Positions 1-6,040 of a stretch of 20,391 nucleotides of DNA are shown piece by piece. The DNA comes from an uncultured Granulicatella sp. (GTDB lineage: Bacteria; Bacillota; Bacilli; Lactobacillales; Aerococcaceae): positions 1 through 20,391 of the forward strand of contig CAKPVL010000024.1 in NCBI GenBank assembly GCA_934193545.1, written 5' to 3'. The notes beneath the pieces are model-generated. The model was given only the letters and a program-made list of their open reading frames with translations. It was not told the origin of the DNA and did not search any database. The stretch's first letter is position 1, and each line of letters starts with the position of its first letter. The position numbers and the translations under genes were made by a program.

Positions 1-4
1 TCCT

Positions 5-76
5 GGCCCGTTGGTCAAGCGGTTAAGACACCGCCCTTTCACGGCGGTAACACGGGTTCGAGTCCCGTACGGGTCA
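5..76 (+). tRNA. tRNA-Glu (anticodon UUC)
   Basis: A full cloverleaf can be folded. The 7-bp acceptor stem GGCCCGT/ACGGGTC (one G-U) closes it, with discriminator A at 76. The anticodon stem CCGCC/GGCGG holds the 7-base loop CTTTCAC, whose central TTC reads Glu codons GAA/GAG. The T arm ACGGG-TTCGAGT-CCCGT is canonical. The 3' CCA is not encoded (TCCT follows). The promoter lies left of the window, so this may be the last gene of a longer tRNA or rRNA unit. Confidence 0.97.
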
Positions 77-81
77 TCCTT

Positions 82-107
82 AAGTCTGCGTTATGTAGGC
101 TTTTTTT
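82..107 (+). terminator. Intrinsic terminator of tRNA-Glu
   Basis: AAGTCTGC (82-89) pairs with GTAGGCTT (95-102) over 8 bp, including two G-U pairs, with a 5-base loop. A T run continues to 107. It begins 5 bases after the tRNA discriminator base. Confidence 0.75.
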
Positions 108-135
108 ATTGCTGAAAATATAGTATAAAACAAAG

Positions 136-174
136 AAAAACTCTTCTTATCGTCGCGGATAAGAAGAGTTTTTT
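136..174. terminator. Bidirectional terminator between tRNA-Glu and ssrA
   Basis: A 16-bp inverted repeat lies at 136-151 and 158-173 around a 6-base GC-rich loop. It is flanked by A on the left and T on the right, so it works as an A/T-flanked hairpin on both strands. It begins 12 bases beyond the mature 3' end of the tmRNA, and its main job is probably to end ssrA transcription. Confidence 0.85.
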
Positions 175-185
175 CGTAAAAATAA

Positions 186-549
186 TGGAGCCGAGGGGAG
201 TCGAACCCCTGTCCAAGTATATCGACACAATCAAATCTACATTCATAGTTTATCTATTTAAGTTTCGCTACCGATTAGCTGATAAACAAGCGTCATCATA
301 AGCTAGCCTGATAATCTCTTATTCACTTAGACAGACGGAAAAGTGAATCGTATCCCACTGGTTATAGGACCTGGACCCGAGCACATGGGCGATGCCGGAC
401 AGATCTTAGCTAGCAGTTATTAAGCTGCGAAAGCTAAAGTGTTTGTTTGTTGTTTGTCAGTTATATTTAACTGTAACGTTTTTACGTAGACGTAACCTAC
501 GGAATGCATTGAAAGCTCAACCTATACCTGTCGAATCCGTAACGACCCC
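186..549 (-). ncRNA. ssrA: Transfer-messenger RNA (tmRNA)
   Basis: Rescues ribosomes stalled on broken mRNAs together with SmpB, by adding a degradation tag. Read on the - strand, the 5' end GGGGTCG (549-543) pairs with the 3' end CGGCTCC (193-187) as a tRNA-like acceptor stem, followed by discriminator A at 186; CCA is not encoded. The T arm AGGGG-TTCGACT-CCCCT and the conserved 5' segment GGATTCGACAGG are present. The segment TAAATATAACT just before the tag frame matches other Firmicutes tmRNAs. The length of 364 nt is normal. A sigma-A-like promoter lies upstream and a strong hairpin terminator follows. Ends are given to within a base or two. Confidence 0.96.
420..458 (-). other. ssrA: tmRNA tag-peptide reading frame
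   Basis: The frame after TAAATATAACT reads GAC AAA CAA CAA ACA AAC ACT TTA GCT TTC GCA GCT TAA, giving the tag DKQQTNTLAFAA. The frame is fixed by comparison with streptococcal and enterococcal tmRNAs (resume codon directly after AACT) and by the in-frame TAA after a hydrophobic ...AA end. Related tags as I recall them resume with Ala (GCA/GCU) and end in ALAA. This one resumes with Asp and ends in AFAA. Confidence 0.85.
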
Positions 550-585
550 GTATAAAGAAAAGCCTAGACTTACGCCTAGACTCTC

Positions 586-614
586 ATTGTAACAAAGTTC
601 AGTTATACTTGCAA
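586..614 (-). promoter_or_regulatory. ssrA promoter
   Basis: On the - strand a -35 TTGCAA (614-609) and a -10 TACAAT (591-586) are separated by 17 bases, close to the sigma-A consensus. Initiation would fall near 577-582, about 30 bases upstream of the mature tmRNA 5' end at 549, so a short 5' leader must be processed. The promoter sits directly after the stop codon of the histidine phosphatase gene. Confidence 0.8.
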
Positions 615-621
615 ACCTTTA

Positions 622-1344
622 TTAGTCGTGCATTTTTGTAGGAAGCATCTCATATGGTTCTTCTTTGGCTTCTTTACGAAGTACAAAGTGGTTTGTTTGG
701 TTGAGTGCTTTTAAGTGGAATTTACCATCTGAATACTCAACGATATTGAGAGATGCATTTCCGATTAATTCGGACAGTTGGAAGTCAGGAATTAACTCAT
801 GAAGCATATTTCGAATTGTAATTCCGTGGCTCACGATAAGAATATTTTGATTTTGGTCACGATGCTTATTGATTACTTTTAGCAATCCTTGTTCTACACG
901 TAACCAGAATTCCATAAAGTTTTCACCAAGATGGTCTGGATCTAATTCTTTCAATCCGTTTAATTCTTCTTGGATATTACGTCCACCTAAGTCGTCAAAA
1001 TTGCGATGTAATTTCTTGTAGAGTTCGCCCCAAAGTTCACCTGCATCTTTTCCTTCTAAGCTTCCGAAGAATACTTCGCGGAATTCAGGCATCATTTCAA
1101 TCGTGAGGTTTTCACGGTTTGGATGATCTCTAAGGAAGAGTTGAGCGGTTTCGACTGTTCTTCTTAAGTCGCTTGTATAAACAGCGTCAAAATGAACGTC
1201 TTTCATTCCCAAACCAGAACGAATAGCATCTAGGCGTCCTTCTTTTGTTAGAGGAGTATCTGACCATCCTTGCATACGATTGTAGCGGTTAAAGATGGTT
1301 TCTCCATGTCTCATGAAATACAATGTTACACCTTTTTTCGTCAT
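622..1344 (-). CDS. Histidine phosphatase family protein (phosphoglycerate mutase-like)
   Basis: A 240-residue member of the branch 1 histidine phosphatase superfamily, which transfers phosphate through a phosphohistidine. The RHG signature is at residues 12-14 (His13 nucleophile). The TSDLRRTVETA segment at 57-67 supplies the phosphate-binding Arg, the FRE segment at 88-90 the likely acid residue, and SHG at 172-174 the second catalytic His. No signal peptide or membrane segment is seen, so it is cytosolic. The substrate cannot be told: the family includes true phosphoglycerate mutases and many small-molecule phosphatases, and the middle insertion (about 100-145) favours a phosphatase. The start is supported by GGAGG 8 bases upstream. 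It follows crcB by 61 bp without a terminator, and a TACAAT at 1375-1380 could give it a weak promoter of its own. Confidence 0.88.
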   Translation of the reverse strand: MTKKGVTLYFMRHGETIFNRYNRMQGWSDTPLTKEGRLDAIRSGLGMKDVHFDAVYTSDLRRTVETAQLFLRDHPNRENLTIEMMPEFREVFFGSLEGKDAGELWGELYKKLHRNFDDLGGRNIQEELNGLKELDPDHLGENFMEFWLRVEQGLLKVINKHRDQNQNILIVSHGITIRNMLHELIPDFQLSELIGNASLNIVEYSDGKFHLKALNQTNHFVLRKEAKEEPYEMLPTKMHD

Positions 1345-1405
1345 AAAATGACCTCCGTTCTTGTTCTTATATCTATTGTAAACCGTTTCTTATAAAAATG
1401 CTATT

Positions 1406-1768
1406 TTAAAATGAAGCTTGGCCAAGAAAATACCCGAACGCTACACAGGCGAGGCCACCTACTAAACTAATAGCCATATATAAAAGAGCGAGTGGAGTAT
1501 CTCCGTTTTGAATCAATTGAAGAGACTCTAAGCTGAAAGTGGAGAAGGTCGTAAAGCCACCACAAACACCTGTTATAAGGAGTAGTTGATCGCCTTCAAA
1601 CCAATGGGATTGCTGAAATTTAGCACTCAGAAATCCGATGACTAGCGATCCTAATAAGTTGATGAATAGTGTTTTAATGGGAAGAGCATGCTGCAGAGAA
1701 AGCTGTGATAATAAATACCGTAAGATAGCTCCAATGGCACCGCCAATTCCGACATAGAGTAGTGACAT
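1406..1768 (-). CDS. crcB: Fluoride ion channel CrcB/FluC
   Basis: A 120-residue membrane protein that exports fluoride as an antiparallel dimer. Motifs are GGAIGAILRY (9-18), FINLLGSLVIGF (35-46, with the pore Asn37) and GVCGGFTTFSTF (67-78), the signature carrying the Phe-box residues and the central Na+ site. Four hydrophobic helices fit the family. The open frame extends upstream to 1819, but the extra 17 residues are polar and basic and unlike the family. The ATG at 1768 has AGAAGG 7 bases upstream and gives the standard N-terminus. Many Firmicutes carry two adjacent crcB genes for a heterodimer; only one is here, so it should work as a homodimer unless a partner lies elsewhere. No fluoride riboswitch is visible in the roughly 25-base leader. 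Confidence 0.93.
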   Translation of the reverse strand: MSLLYVGIGGAIGAILRYLLSQLSLQHALPIKTLFINLLGSLVIGFLSAKFQQSHWFEGDQLLLITGVCGGFTTFSTFSLESLQLIQNGDTPLALLYMAISLVGGLACVAFGYFLGQASF

Positions 1769-1798
1769 AATATCCTTCTTTCTTAATTGAATAGTTCT

Positions 1799-1827
1799 AT
1801 TATACCTGAAATTAGGCAAAAAGAAAA
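1799..1827 (-). promoter_or_regulatory. Probable crcB promoter
   Basis: A perfect -10 TATAAT (1804-1799) lies about 30 bases before the crcB start. A weak -35 TTTTCT (1827-1822) sits 17 bases further upstream. The -35 lies inside the T tract of the uppP terminator, so terminator and promoter overlap. Confidence 0.5.
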
Positions 1828-1848
1828 AGCTGGAATAAATCCAGCTTT
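1818..1848 (-). terminator. Intrinsic terminator of uppP
   Basis: On the - strand AAAGCTGGA (1848-1840) and TCCAGCTTT (1834-1826) form a 9-bp stem with a 5-base loop, followed by TTCTTTTT. It starts 5 bases after the uppP stop. Confidence 0.88.
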
Positions 1849-1852
1849 ATAA

Positions 1853-2677
1853 TTATTTGAAGAATAAGCTTCCGAGAACGATAATCCCAAGAACGATACG
1901 GTACCAACCGAATGCTTGGAAGTCGTGGTGTTTGATGTATTTCAATAAGAATTTGATTACGAATAGAGATACAACAAATGAAACGACAGAACCGACTAAT
2001 AAAATCACGAATTCAGCTAATGAGTAGTGGAATCCGAATTTCAATAATTTTAATCCGCTCGCACCGAACATGATTGGAATCCCCATGAAGAATGAGAATT
2101 CAGTTGCGATTGAACGGCTTGTTCCGACTAATAAACCACCAAGGATTGTTGAACCAGAACGGCTAGTACCAGGTACAAGCGCTAAACATTGGAAAAGACC
2201 AATTTTAATGGCTGTCATGAAGTCTAATTCTTTGAAGTCATTAATTTTTGGTTCCACATTTTTATGTGCACGTTCGATGTAGATGAACGCAATCCCGTAT
2301 ACGATTAGGGCTAACGCGATAACGATTGGTTTATTGAAGTAGTCTTCCATAAAGTCATCAAGAACAAATCCTAGAATCACAGCAGGGATACATCCGATAA
2401 TTACCTTTTTCCAAAGACTAATCGTTTCGATAAACTCTTTACGGTTTTTACTTTTAGCAAATGGGTTTAATTTGTTGAAATAAACTAGGACAACCGCCAT
2501 GATGGCACCAAGTTGAATTACAACGTTGAACATTTCTTGGAATTTAGCAGAAACGTCTAATTGAATAATCTCGTTCACTAAAATTAAGTGACCTGTACTA
2601 CTAATTGGTAGCCATTCAGTAACGCCTTCGATAATTCCTAAAATAATAGTTTTAATAATCTCAATAAGATTAAGCAT
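1853..2677 (-). CDS. uppP: Undecaprenyl-diphosphatase UppP (BacA family)
   Basis: An integral membrane enzyme that dephosphorylates undecaprenyl diphosphate to the monophosphate carrier used for peptidoglycan and other surface polymers; extra dosage gives bacitracin tolerance in several species. Both family signatures are present: the glutamate-rich EGVTEWLPISSTGH at 17-30 and PGTSRSGST at 169-177 with the catalytic Arg173. The rest is alternating hydrophobic helices, and the length of 274 residues is typical. The start has AAGGAG 8 bases upstream. It is monocistronic by appearance, with terminators before (2745-2777) and after it. Confidence 0.97.
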   Translation of the reverse strand: MLNLIEIIKTIILGIIEGVTEWLPISSTGHLILVNEIIQLDVSAKFQEMFNVVIQLGAIMAVVLVYFNKLNPFAKSKNRKEFIETISLWKKVIIGCIPAVILGFVLDDFMEDYFNKPIVIALALIVYGIAFIYIERAHKNVEPKINDFKELDFMTAIKIGLFQCLALVPGTSRSGSTILGGLLVGTSRSIATEFSFFMGIPIMFGASGLKLLKFGFHYSLAEFVILLVGSVVSFVVSLFVIKFLLKYIKHHDFQAFGWYRIVLGIIVLGSLFFK

Positions 2678-2710
2678 TTTTCCACTCCTTTATAAAGTCT
2701 GATAACAACG

Positions 2711-2739
2711 ATTATACTGCTTTCTTGCAAGGATTACCA
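2711..2739 (-). promoter_or_regulatory. Possible uppP promoter
   Basis: A perfect TATAAT (2716-2711) lies about 35 bases before the uppP start, in the gap after a terminator. The -35 at 17-base spacing is only TGGTAA. A second reading, TTGCAA with a TGTTAT -10, is also possible. Confidence 0.4.
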
Positions 2740-2741
2740 CA

Positions 2742-2777
2742 ATAAACAAGAAAGTCTCTTCAAAAAAAGAAGAGACT
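2742..2777 (-). terminator. Intrinsic terminator of the lactonase gene
   Basis: On the - strand AGTCTCTTC (2777-2769) and GAAGAGACT (2761-2753) form a 9-bp perfect stem around a loop of seven T, followed by TTCTTGTTT. It starts 12 bases after the stop codon of the 2790-3815 gene. Confidence 0.85.
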
Positions 2778-2789
2778 GTCAATTGAGTT

Positions 2790-3815
2790 CTATTGAGGTA
2801 CGACACAAACAACTTCTGGTGCGTAGAAATCCTTTTGAAGAAGTGTGAGGCGACCACTTTCTAAGTCGCGTTTGAATAGCGTTAAGTTATCAGATTCTTG
2901 GTGACCGACAACGATATAAGATTCGTCGTTACTTAAGTGGAAATCACGAGGGACCGAACCATAGCTATCAACAGTTTGTACGAGAGTGAGTAAACCACTT
3001 GTTGCATCAACAGAGAATGTATATAACGCGTCGAATCCACGGTTTGAAGCATATAGGAATCGTCCATCTCGTGTGATATGAATAGCGCCTCCCCAAGCTT
3101 GTTGATCTTCAGTGGTTAAGGCAATCTTATCTAAGTTTGTAAAAGTTCCGTTCTCTTGATTGTAAGAGAGGACTTCTACAGTTGCATCGAGTTCGCAAAT
3201 CAGATAAGCAATAGGAAGTGTTGGATGGAAGGAGAGGTGACGAGGACCACTTCCGGCTTTCGTTTTATATTGGGCTACTTCTTCTAATCCTTCTTCTGTA
3301 CGTTTGTATGTAAACACTGTATCAATTCCGAGGTCACAGACGACAATCCATTTTTCGTCAGGTGTGTAATCGGTATAGTGAACATGTGGTGAAGTTTGGT
3401 TTGCATGAACGCTTGAGCCAGAGTGTACTTTTTTATCGATTGAAGTAAAAGTTTTCGCACCTTTATCGTAGTGATATAATTCAACAAATCCTCCGTGATA
3501 ATTGGCGGTGAGCACATCTCCTGTTTTTTCGTTATAGCGAATATAGCAAGGCACCGCTTGTTGATCTTCAATACTTGCTAATGGTTCTACTGGAGAAACT
3601 TTTGCATTATTTGCTGAAATTCCGCAAAGTTCGTCTCCTTTTCCAACGGCGAATAATAATTTGTCATTCTTTGAGTAAGATAAGTAAGTTGGATTATCGA
3701 TGTTTGCTTCTAAAGTAAGAGATTCTAGTTGTTCAGTTTCTTTGTTAAGAGTTACAGAGTAGACTCCTTTACTATCGCGTTTTGTATAAGTTCCTAAATA
3801 AAATTTTTCATTCAT
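2790..3815 (-). CDS. Lactonase family protein (6-phosphogluconolactonase-like beta-propeller)
   Basis: A 341-residue protein of the YkgB/Pgl lactonase family, a seven-bladed beta-propeller. Family features in order are FYLGTYTK at 5-12, the HVHYTDYTPDEKWIVVCDLG stretch at 144-163, GSGPRHLSFHP at 188-198, ASNRGFDALYTF at 256-267 and VPRDFHLSNDESYIVVGHQ at 288-306. Relatives hydrolyse 6-phosphogluconolactone in the oxidative pentose phosphate pathway, but not every family member has been shown to do so, and no zwf or gnd is nearby. There is no signal peptide, so it is cytosolic. The start is well fixed: GGAGGG at 3822-3827, 6 bases before ATG. It is divergent from the AI-2E transporter across about 120 bp, with its own promoter and terminator. 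Confidence 0.88.
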   Translation of the reverse strand: MNEKFYLGTYTKRDSKGVYSVTLNKETEQLESLTLEANIDNPTYLSYSKNDKLLFAVGKGDELCGISANNAKVSPVEPLASIEDQQAVPCYIRYNEKTGDVLTANYHGGFVELYHYDKGAKTFTSIDKKVHSGSSVHANQTSPHVHYTDYTPDEKWIVVCDLGIDTVFTYKRTEEGLEEVAQYKTKAGSGPRHLSFHPTLPIAYLICELDATVEVLSYNQENGTFTNLDKIALTTEDQQAWGGAIHITRDGRFLYASNRGFDALYTFSVDATSGLLTLVQTVDSYGSVPRDFHLSNDESYIVVGHQESDNLTLFKRDLESGRLTLLQKDFYAPEVVCVVPQ

Positions 3816-3845
3816 ACGATTCCCTCCGAATCACAATATAAAATA

Positions 3846-3875
3846 ATTATACAATTTTTTGTAAAATCTAATCAA
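3846..3875 (-). promoter_or_regulatory. Promoter of the lactonase gene
   Basis: On the - strand TTGATT (3875-3870), an 18-base spacer and a perfect TATAAT (3851-3846) lie about 30 bases before the start codon. Confidence 0.55.
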
Positions 3876-3898
3876 ATGTTAATCATAGAGAGTAAAAA

Positions 3899-3909
3899 TA
3901 TGATACACT
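3899..3909 (+). promoter_or_regulatory. Possible -10 region of the AI-2E transporter gene
   Basis: TATGATACACT contains two candidate -10 hexamers, TATGAT (3899-3904) and TACACT (3904-3909, preceded by TG as in extended -10 sites). It is 29-39 bases before the start codon. No good -35 is visible. Confidence 0.35.
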
Positions 3910-3937
3910 AGAGGAAAATGTGATAAGGAGGAATTTT

Positions 3938-5128
3938 ATGAATAATAAACCTGAAAATCAAGGGAGAACTTGGTTTTGGAAATGGTTTTTAGATAATCAA
4001 TTAGTGACAGGATTGCTTATTTTATTGTTGCTCCTTGTTAACTTGATTTTATTCTCGCAAACATCGTACTTATTTAATCCAATTAAAGGGTTTATTTCTG
4101 CTATTGGGGTGCCTGTTGCCTGTGGTGCGGTCATTTACTATTTAGTAAAACCAATCTATGATTTTCTAGTGAACAAAAAAGTGCCAAAGGGAATTGCAAT
4201 TTTAGCAGTAATGCTAGGTGTTGTGTTTGTGTTTGTAATGATTGTGACAAGCTTAGTTCCGATTATTCAAAAGCAATTATTAGATTTGGTTTCTCAATTA
4301 CCTTACTACTATCAAATTATTAGTGATCAAGTTGAAAAGTTCATGCAATCAAGTTGGTTTACAGCGTTGCAAGAGCAATTTAACACGATTAATATGGATT
4401 TCATCCAATCGATTACAGAACGTCTCAACGGGGTGTTAAATCTTACTTTTAGTGGAATCGGTAGTGTAGTTGGAATCGTTGGTGAAATAGTTATTACACT
4501 GATGACAATGCCGGTCATTCTTTATTATTTATTGAAAGATGGTAATAAAATCATTCCTTCGATTACGCGTTTATTCCCGACACGCTCTCAACATAAAATT
4601 AGCGTGATGTTACATGAAATGAACCAACAAGTCAGTTCATATATTCGTGGCCAAATCTTAGTTGCGATTTGTGTAGGGATTACTTTTTCGATTGGGTATT
4701 CGATTATTGGATTACCATATGGGGTAACGATTGGGATGATTGCAGGACTATTAGTAATTATTCCTTATATTGGTTCGATTATCGGATTGATTATTGCAAT
4801 GATTATTGCCTTTGTTACAAGCCCTGCTATTGTTTTACAAGTACTAACTGTATTTGTGATTGAGCAGTTGATTGAAAGTCGTTTACTTCAACCATTAATT
4901 CTCGGTTCATCACTCAAGATGCATCCAGTAACGATTTTAGTAATCTTACTAGCTGCTGGTAAAATGTTTGGACTAACAGGATTATTAATTGCAGTACCTG
5001 TTTATGCAGTAGTTAAAGTCTTTGTAACTCACTTCTTTGCATGGTATAAAGACTATTCTGGTTTATATTACACTCCCGAAGAGGAAGTTGAAGAAATCAT
5101 CGAAGTTGTTATAACAGAAGAAAATTAA
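3938..5128 (+). CDS. AI-2E family transporter (YdbI/YtvI-like membrane protein)
   Basis: A 396-residue polytopic membrane protein of the AI-2E/PerM (formerly UPF0118) family. About eight hydrophobic helices are seen: two near the N-terminus, one at about 80-105, then a long amphipathic stretch with few hydrophobic runs (110-175), and the remainder after about residue 180. The family-typical TIGMIAGLLVIIPYIGSIIG block lies near 265-285, and the IEQLIESRLLQP...GSSLKMHPVTI segment precedes the last helices. The C-terminus is acidic (EEEVEEIIEV). Members have been tied to AI-2 export or to cation/proton exchange, so the substrate here is unknown. The frame opens at a GTG at 3920, but AAGGAGG at 3925-3931 sits 6 bases before the ATG at 3938, which I take as the start. 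A hairpin terminator follows at once. Confidence 0.87.
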   Translation: MNNKPENQGRTWFWKWFLDNQLVTGLLILLLLLVNLILFSQTSYLFNPIKGFISAIGVPVACGAVIYYLVKPIYDFLVNKKVPKGIAILAVMLGVVFVFVMIVTSLVPIIQKQLLDLVSQLPYYYQIISDQVEKFMQSSWFTALQEQFNTINMDFIQSITERLNGVLNLTFSGIGSVVGIVGEIVITLMTMPVILYYLLKDGNKIIPSITRLFPTRSQHKISVMLHEMNQQVSSYIRGQILVAICVGITFSIGYSIIGLPYGVTIGMIAGLLVIIPYIGSIIGLIIAMIIAFVTSPAIVLQVLTVFVIEQLIESRLLQPLILGSSLKMHPVTILVILLAAGKMFGLTGLLIAVPVYAVVKVFVTHFFAWYKDYSGLYYTPEEEVEEIIEVVITEEN

Positions 5129-5134
5129 ACCGAA

Positions 5135-5176
5135 TCTCTCTTACGAAACGTAATGTTTAGTAAGGGAGGTTTTTTT
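5135..5176 (+). terminator. Terminator-like hairpin that contains the ribosome site of the prepilin peptidase gene
   Basis: CTCTCTTAC (5136-5144) pairs with GTAAGGGAG (5160-5168) over 9 bp with one G-U. Inside it, AAAC (5146-5149) pairs with GTTT (5155-5158) around a 5-base loop. Seven T follow at 5170-5176, directly before the ATG at 5177. As a hairpin plus T tract it looks like the terminator of the upstream transporter gene. Its 3' arm is also the AAGGGAGG Shine-Dalgarno of the next gene, so any read-through mRNA would have its ribosome site paired. Confidence 0.7.
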
Positions 5177-5896
5177 ATGCTTTTTGAGATTGGTGTTCTT
5201 GGAGCAGTGATTGGAAGTTTTGTGAATGTAGTCAGTGTGAGAGATGCGAAAGGGGAAGATTTTGTCCACGGAAGATCCTATTGCCCTCATTGTCAACATT
5301 CACTACATGCATTGGATTTACTACCGATTCTTTCTTATCTCTTTTTACGTGGGAAGTGTCGCTATTGTAAACAGTCGATTTCTATACGCTACTTCTTAGT
5401 AGAAATGATATTTTCCATTCTATTTTGTCTAGTGGCTTATTTAAGACAACCTACGGAAATAGTAGGATACTTTTTATGCACGATTTGTATGCTAATAGCA
5501 CTGATGGATGTGGATTCGTATGAAATAGATTTGCGCTTGTTATTAGTTCTAACAATGGTTGGTTTTTCTATCAGACTAGATGCAGTAGAGGGCGTAATAT
5601 TGTCAATGGTGGCTGGTCTCATTTTATACATCACGGTTTATGGAGTTGGCAAACGGATTTGGCAAGAGGAAGTTTTCGGCGTGGGAGATGTTTATTTTTT
5701 AGCAGCTTTAGGCCCTTATTTTTCACCAAGTCAAATTCTCTTTGTAGGACTCTTTTCCTTTGTCATTGGCGGAGGAGTGGTGATTGGGTGGATGATTCTA
5801 TCAAAAAGAAATCAGTTGTATGCAAAAATTCCTTTTGCTCCCTTTATTAGTATTAGTGCTCTATTGACTTATTTATTCTCTATTCAATGGTTTTAA
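5177..5896 (+). CDS. comC: Type IV prepilin peptidase (A24 family), ComC/PilD-like
   Basis: A 239-residue membrane aspartyl peptidase that cleaves, and in many relatives N-methylates, type IV pilin-like precursors; in Firmicutes this serves the competence pseudopilus. GSFVNVV at 13-19 opens the N-terminal domain. Two CxxC pairs (Cys36/39 and Cys61/64) form the zinc-binding loop. The catalytic Asp are Asp111 (MDVDSYEID) and Asp171 in the FGVGD motif at 167-171. About seven hydrophobic helices are seen, and length fits the family. At the first Asp motif the usual Ile-Pro reads Ile-Asp (117-118). The start at 5177 is chosen because AAGGGAGG (5162-5169) is 7 bases away; an in-frame ATG at 5153 lies in the hairpin loop without a ribosome site. 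No pilin genes are in the window. Assignment to competence rather than another pilus is inference. Confidence 0.9.
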   Translation: MLFEIGVLGAVIGSFVNVVSVRDAKGEDFVHGRSYCPHCQHSLHALDLLPILSYLFLRGKCRYCKQSISIRYFLVEMIFSILFCLVAYLRQPTEIVGYFLCTICMLIALMDVDSYEIDLRLLLVLTMVGFSIRLDAVEGVILSMVAGLILYITVYGVGKRIWQEEVFGVGDVYFLAALGPYFSPSQILFVGLFSFVIGGGVVIGWMILSKRNQLYAKIPFAPFISISALLTYLFSIQWF

Positions 5897-5918
5897 CTTC
5901 ATTTTAAGGAATCGAGAT

Positions 5919-5996
5919 ATGATAAATACAATCTATGATGGAGCTACAAACAGGATAAAAGGAAAACAGATTTCTGTTTATCCTAATGCTGAATAG
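5919..5996 (+). CDS. Possible small ORF, 25 codons, unknown
   Basis: ATG at 5919 follows AAGGA (5906-5910) by 8 bases and opens a 25-codon frame that begins MINTIYDGATNR and ends ISVYPNAE before TAG. A strong terminator hairpin begins 9 bases later, where a real gene end would have it. The peptide is polar with no signal or membrane segment, and I recognise no family. It follows comC by 22 bp and could be co-transcribed. Against it: the frame is short, and the same DNA contains an imperfect inverted repeat (GGATAAA at 5953-5959 with TTTATCC at 5977-5983), which may mean an RNA element rather than a peptide. Confidence 0.3.
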   Translation: MINTIYDGATNRIKGKQISVYPNAE

Positions 5997-6040
5997 AAAA
6001 AATAACCCGTGTAACATTTTTGTTACACGGGTCTTTTCGT
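5996..6040. terminator. Bidirectional terminator between comC and gatD
   Basis: ACCCGTGTAAC (6005-6015) and GTTACACGGGT (6022-6032) form a perfect 11-bp stem with a 6-base loop. CTTTTCGTTT follows on the + strand and TATTTTTT on the - strand, so it can serve both the convergent comC and murT-gatD transcripts. The gatD stop is 9 bases from the stem. Confidence 0.9.

Noticed and set aside
1..190. tRNA-Glu and ssrA 3' ends as an integration site for a mobile element
   Set aside because: Both are common integration targets, but no integrase and no duplicated 3' end of either gene occurs in the window.
1769..1819. N-terminal extension of crcB to a start at 1819
   Set aside because: The extra residues are polar, overlap the promoter region and have no ribosome site; the ATG at 1768 gives the family N-terminus with a good Shine-Dalgarno.
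1769..1852. Fluoride riboswitch before crcB
   Set aside because: The space between the uppP terminator and crcB is too short and none of the conserved pseudoknot blocks is visible.
3284..3571. 95-codon frame inside the lactonase gene on the same strand
   Set aside because: A shifted frame of a well-supported beta-propeller protein, with no ribosome site and no recognisable motif.
3920..3937. GTG start six codons upstream for the AI-2E transporter
   Set aside because: The stretch contains the Shine-Dalgarno of the ATG at 3938 and so is leader, not coding.
5153..5176. Upstream in-frame ATG for comC
   Set aside because: It lies in a hairpin loop with no ribosome site; the added residues would be translated from the Shine-Dalgarno and T tract.
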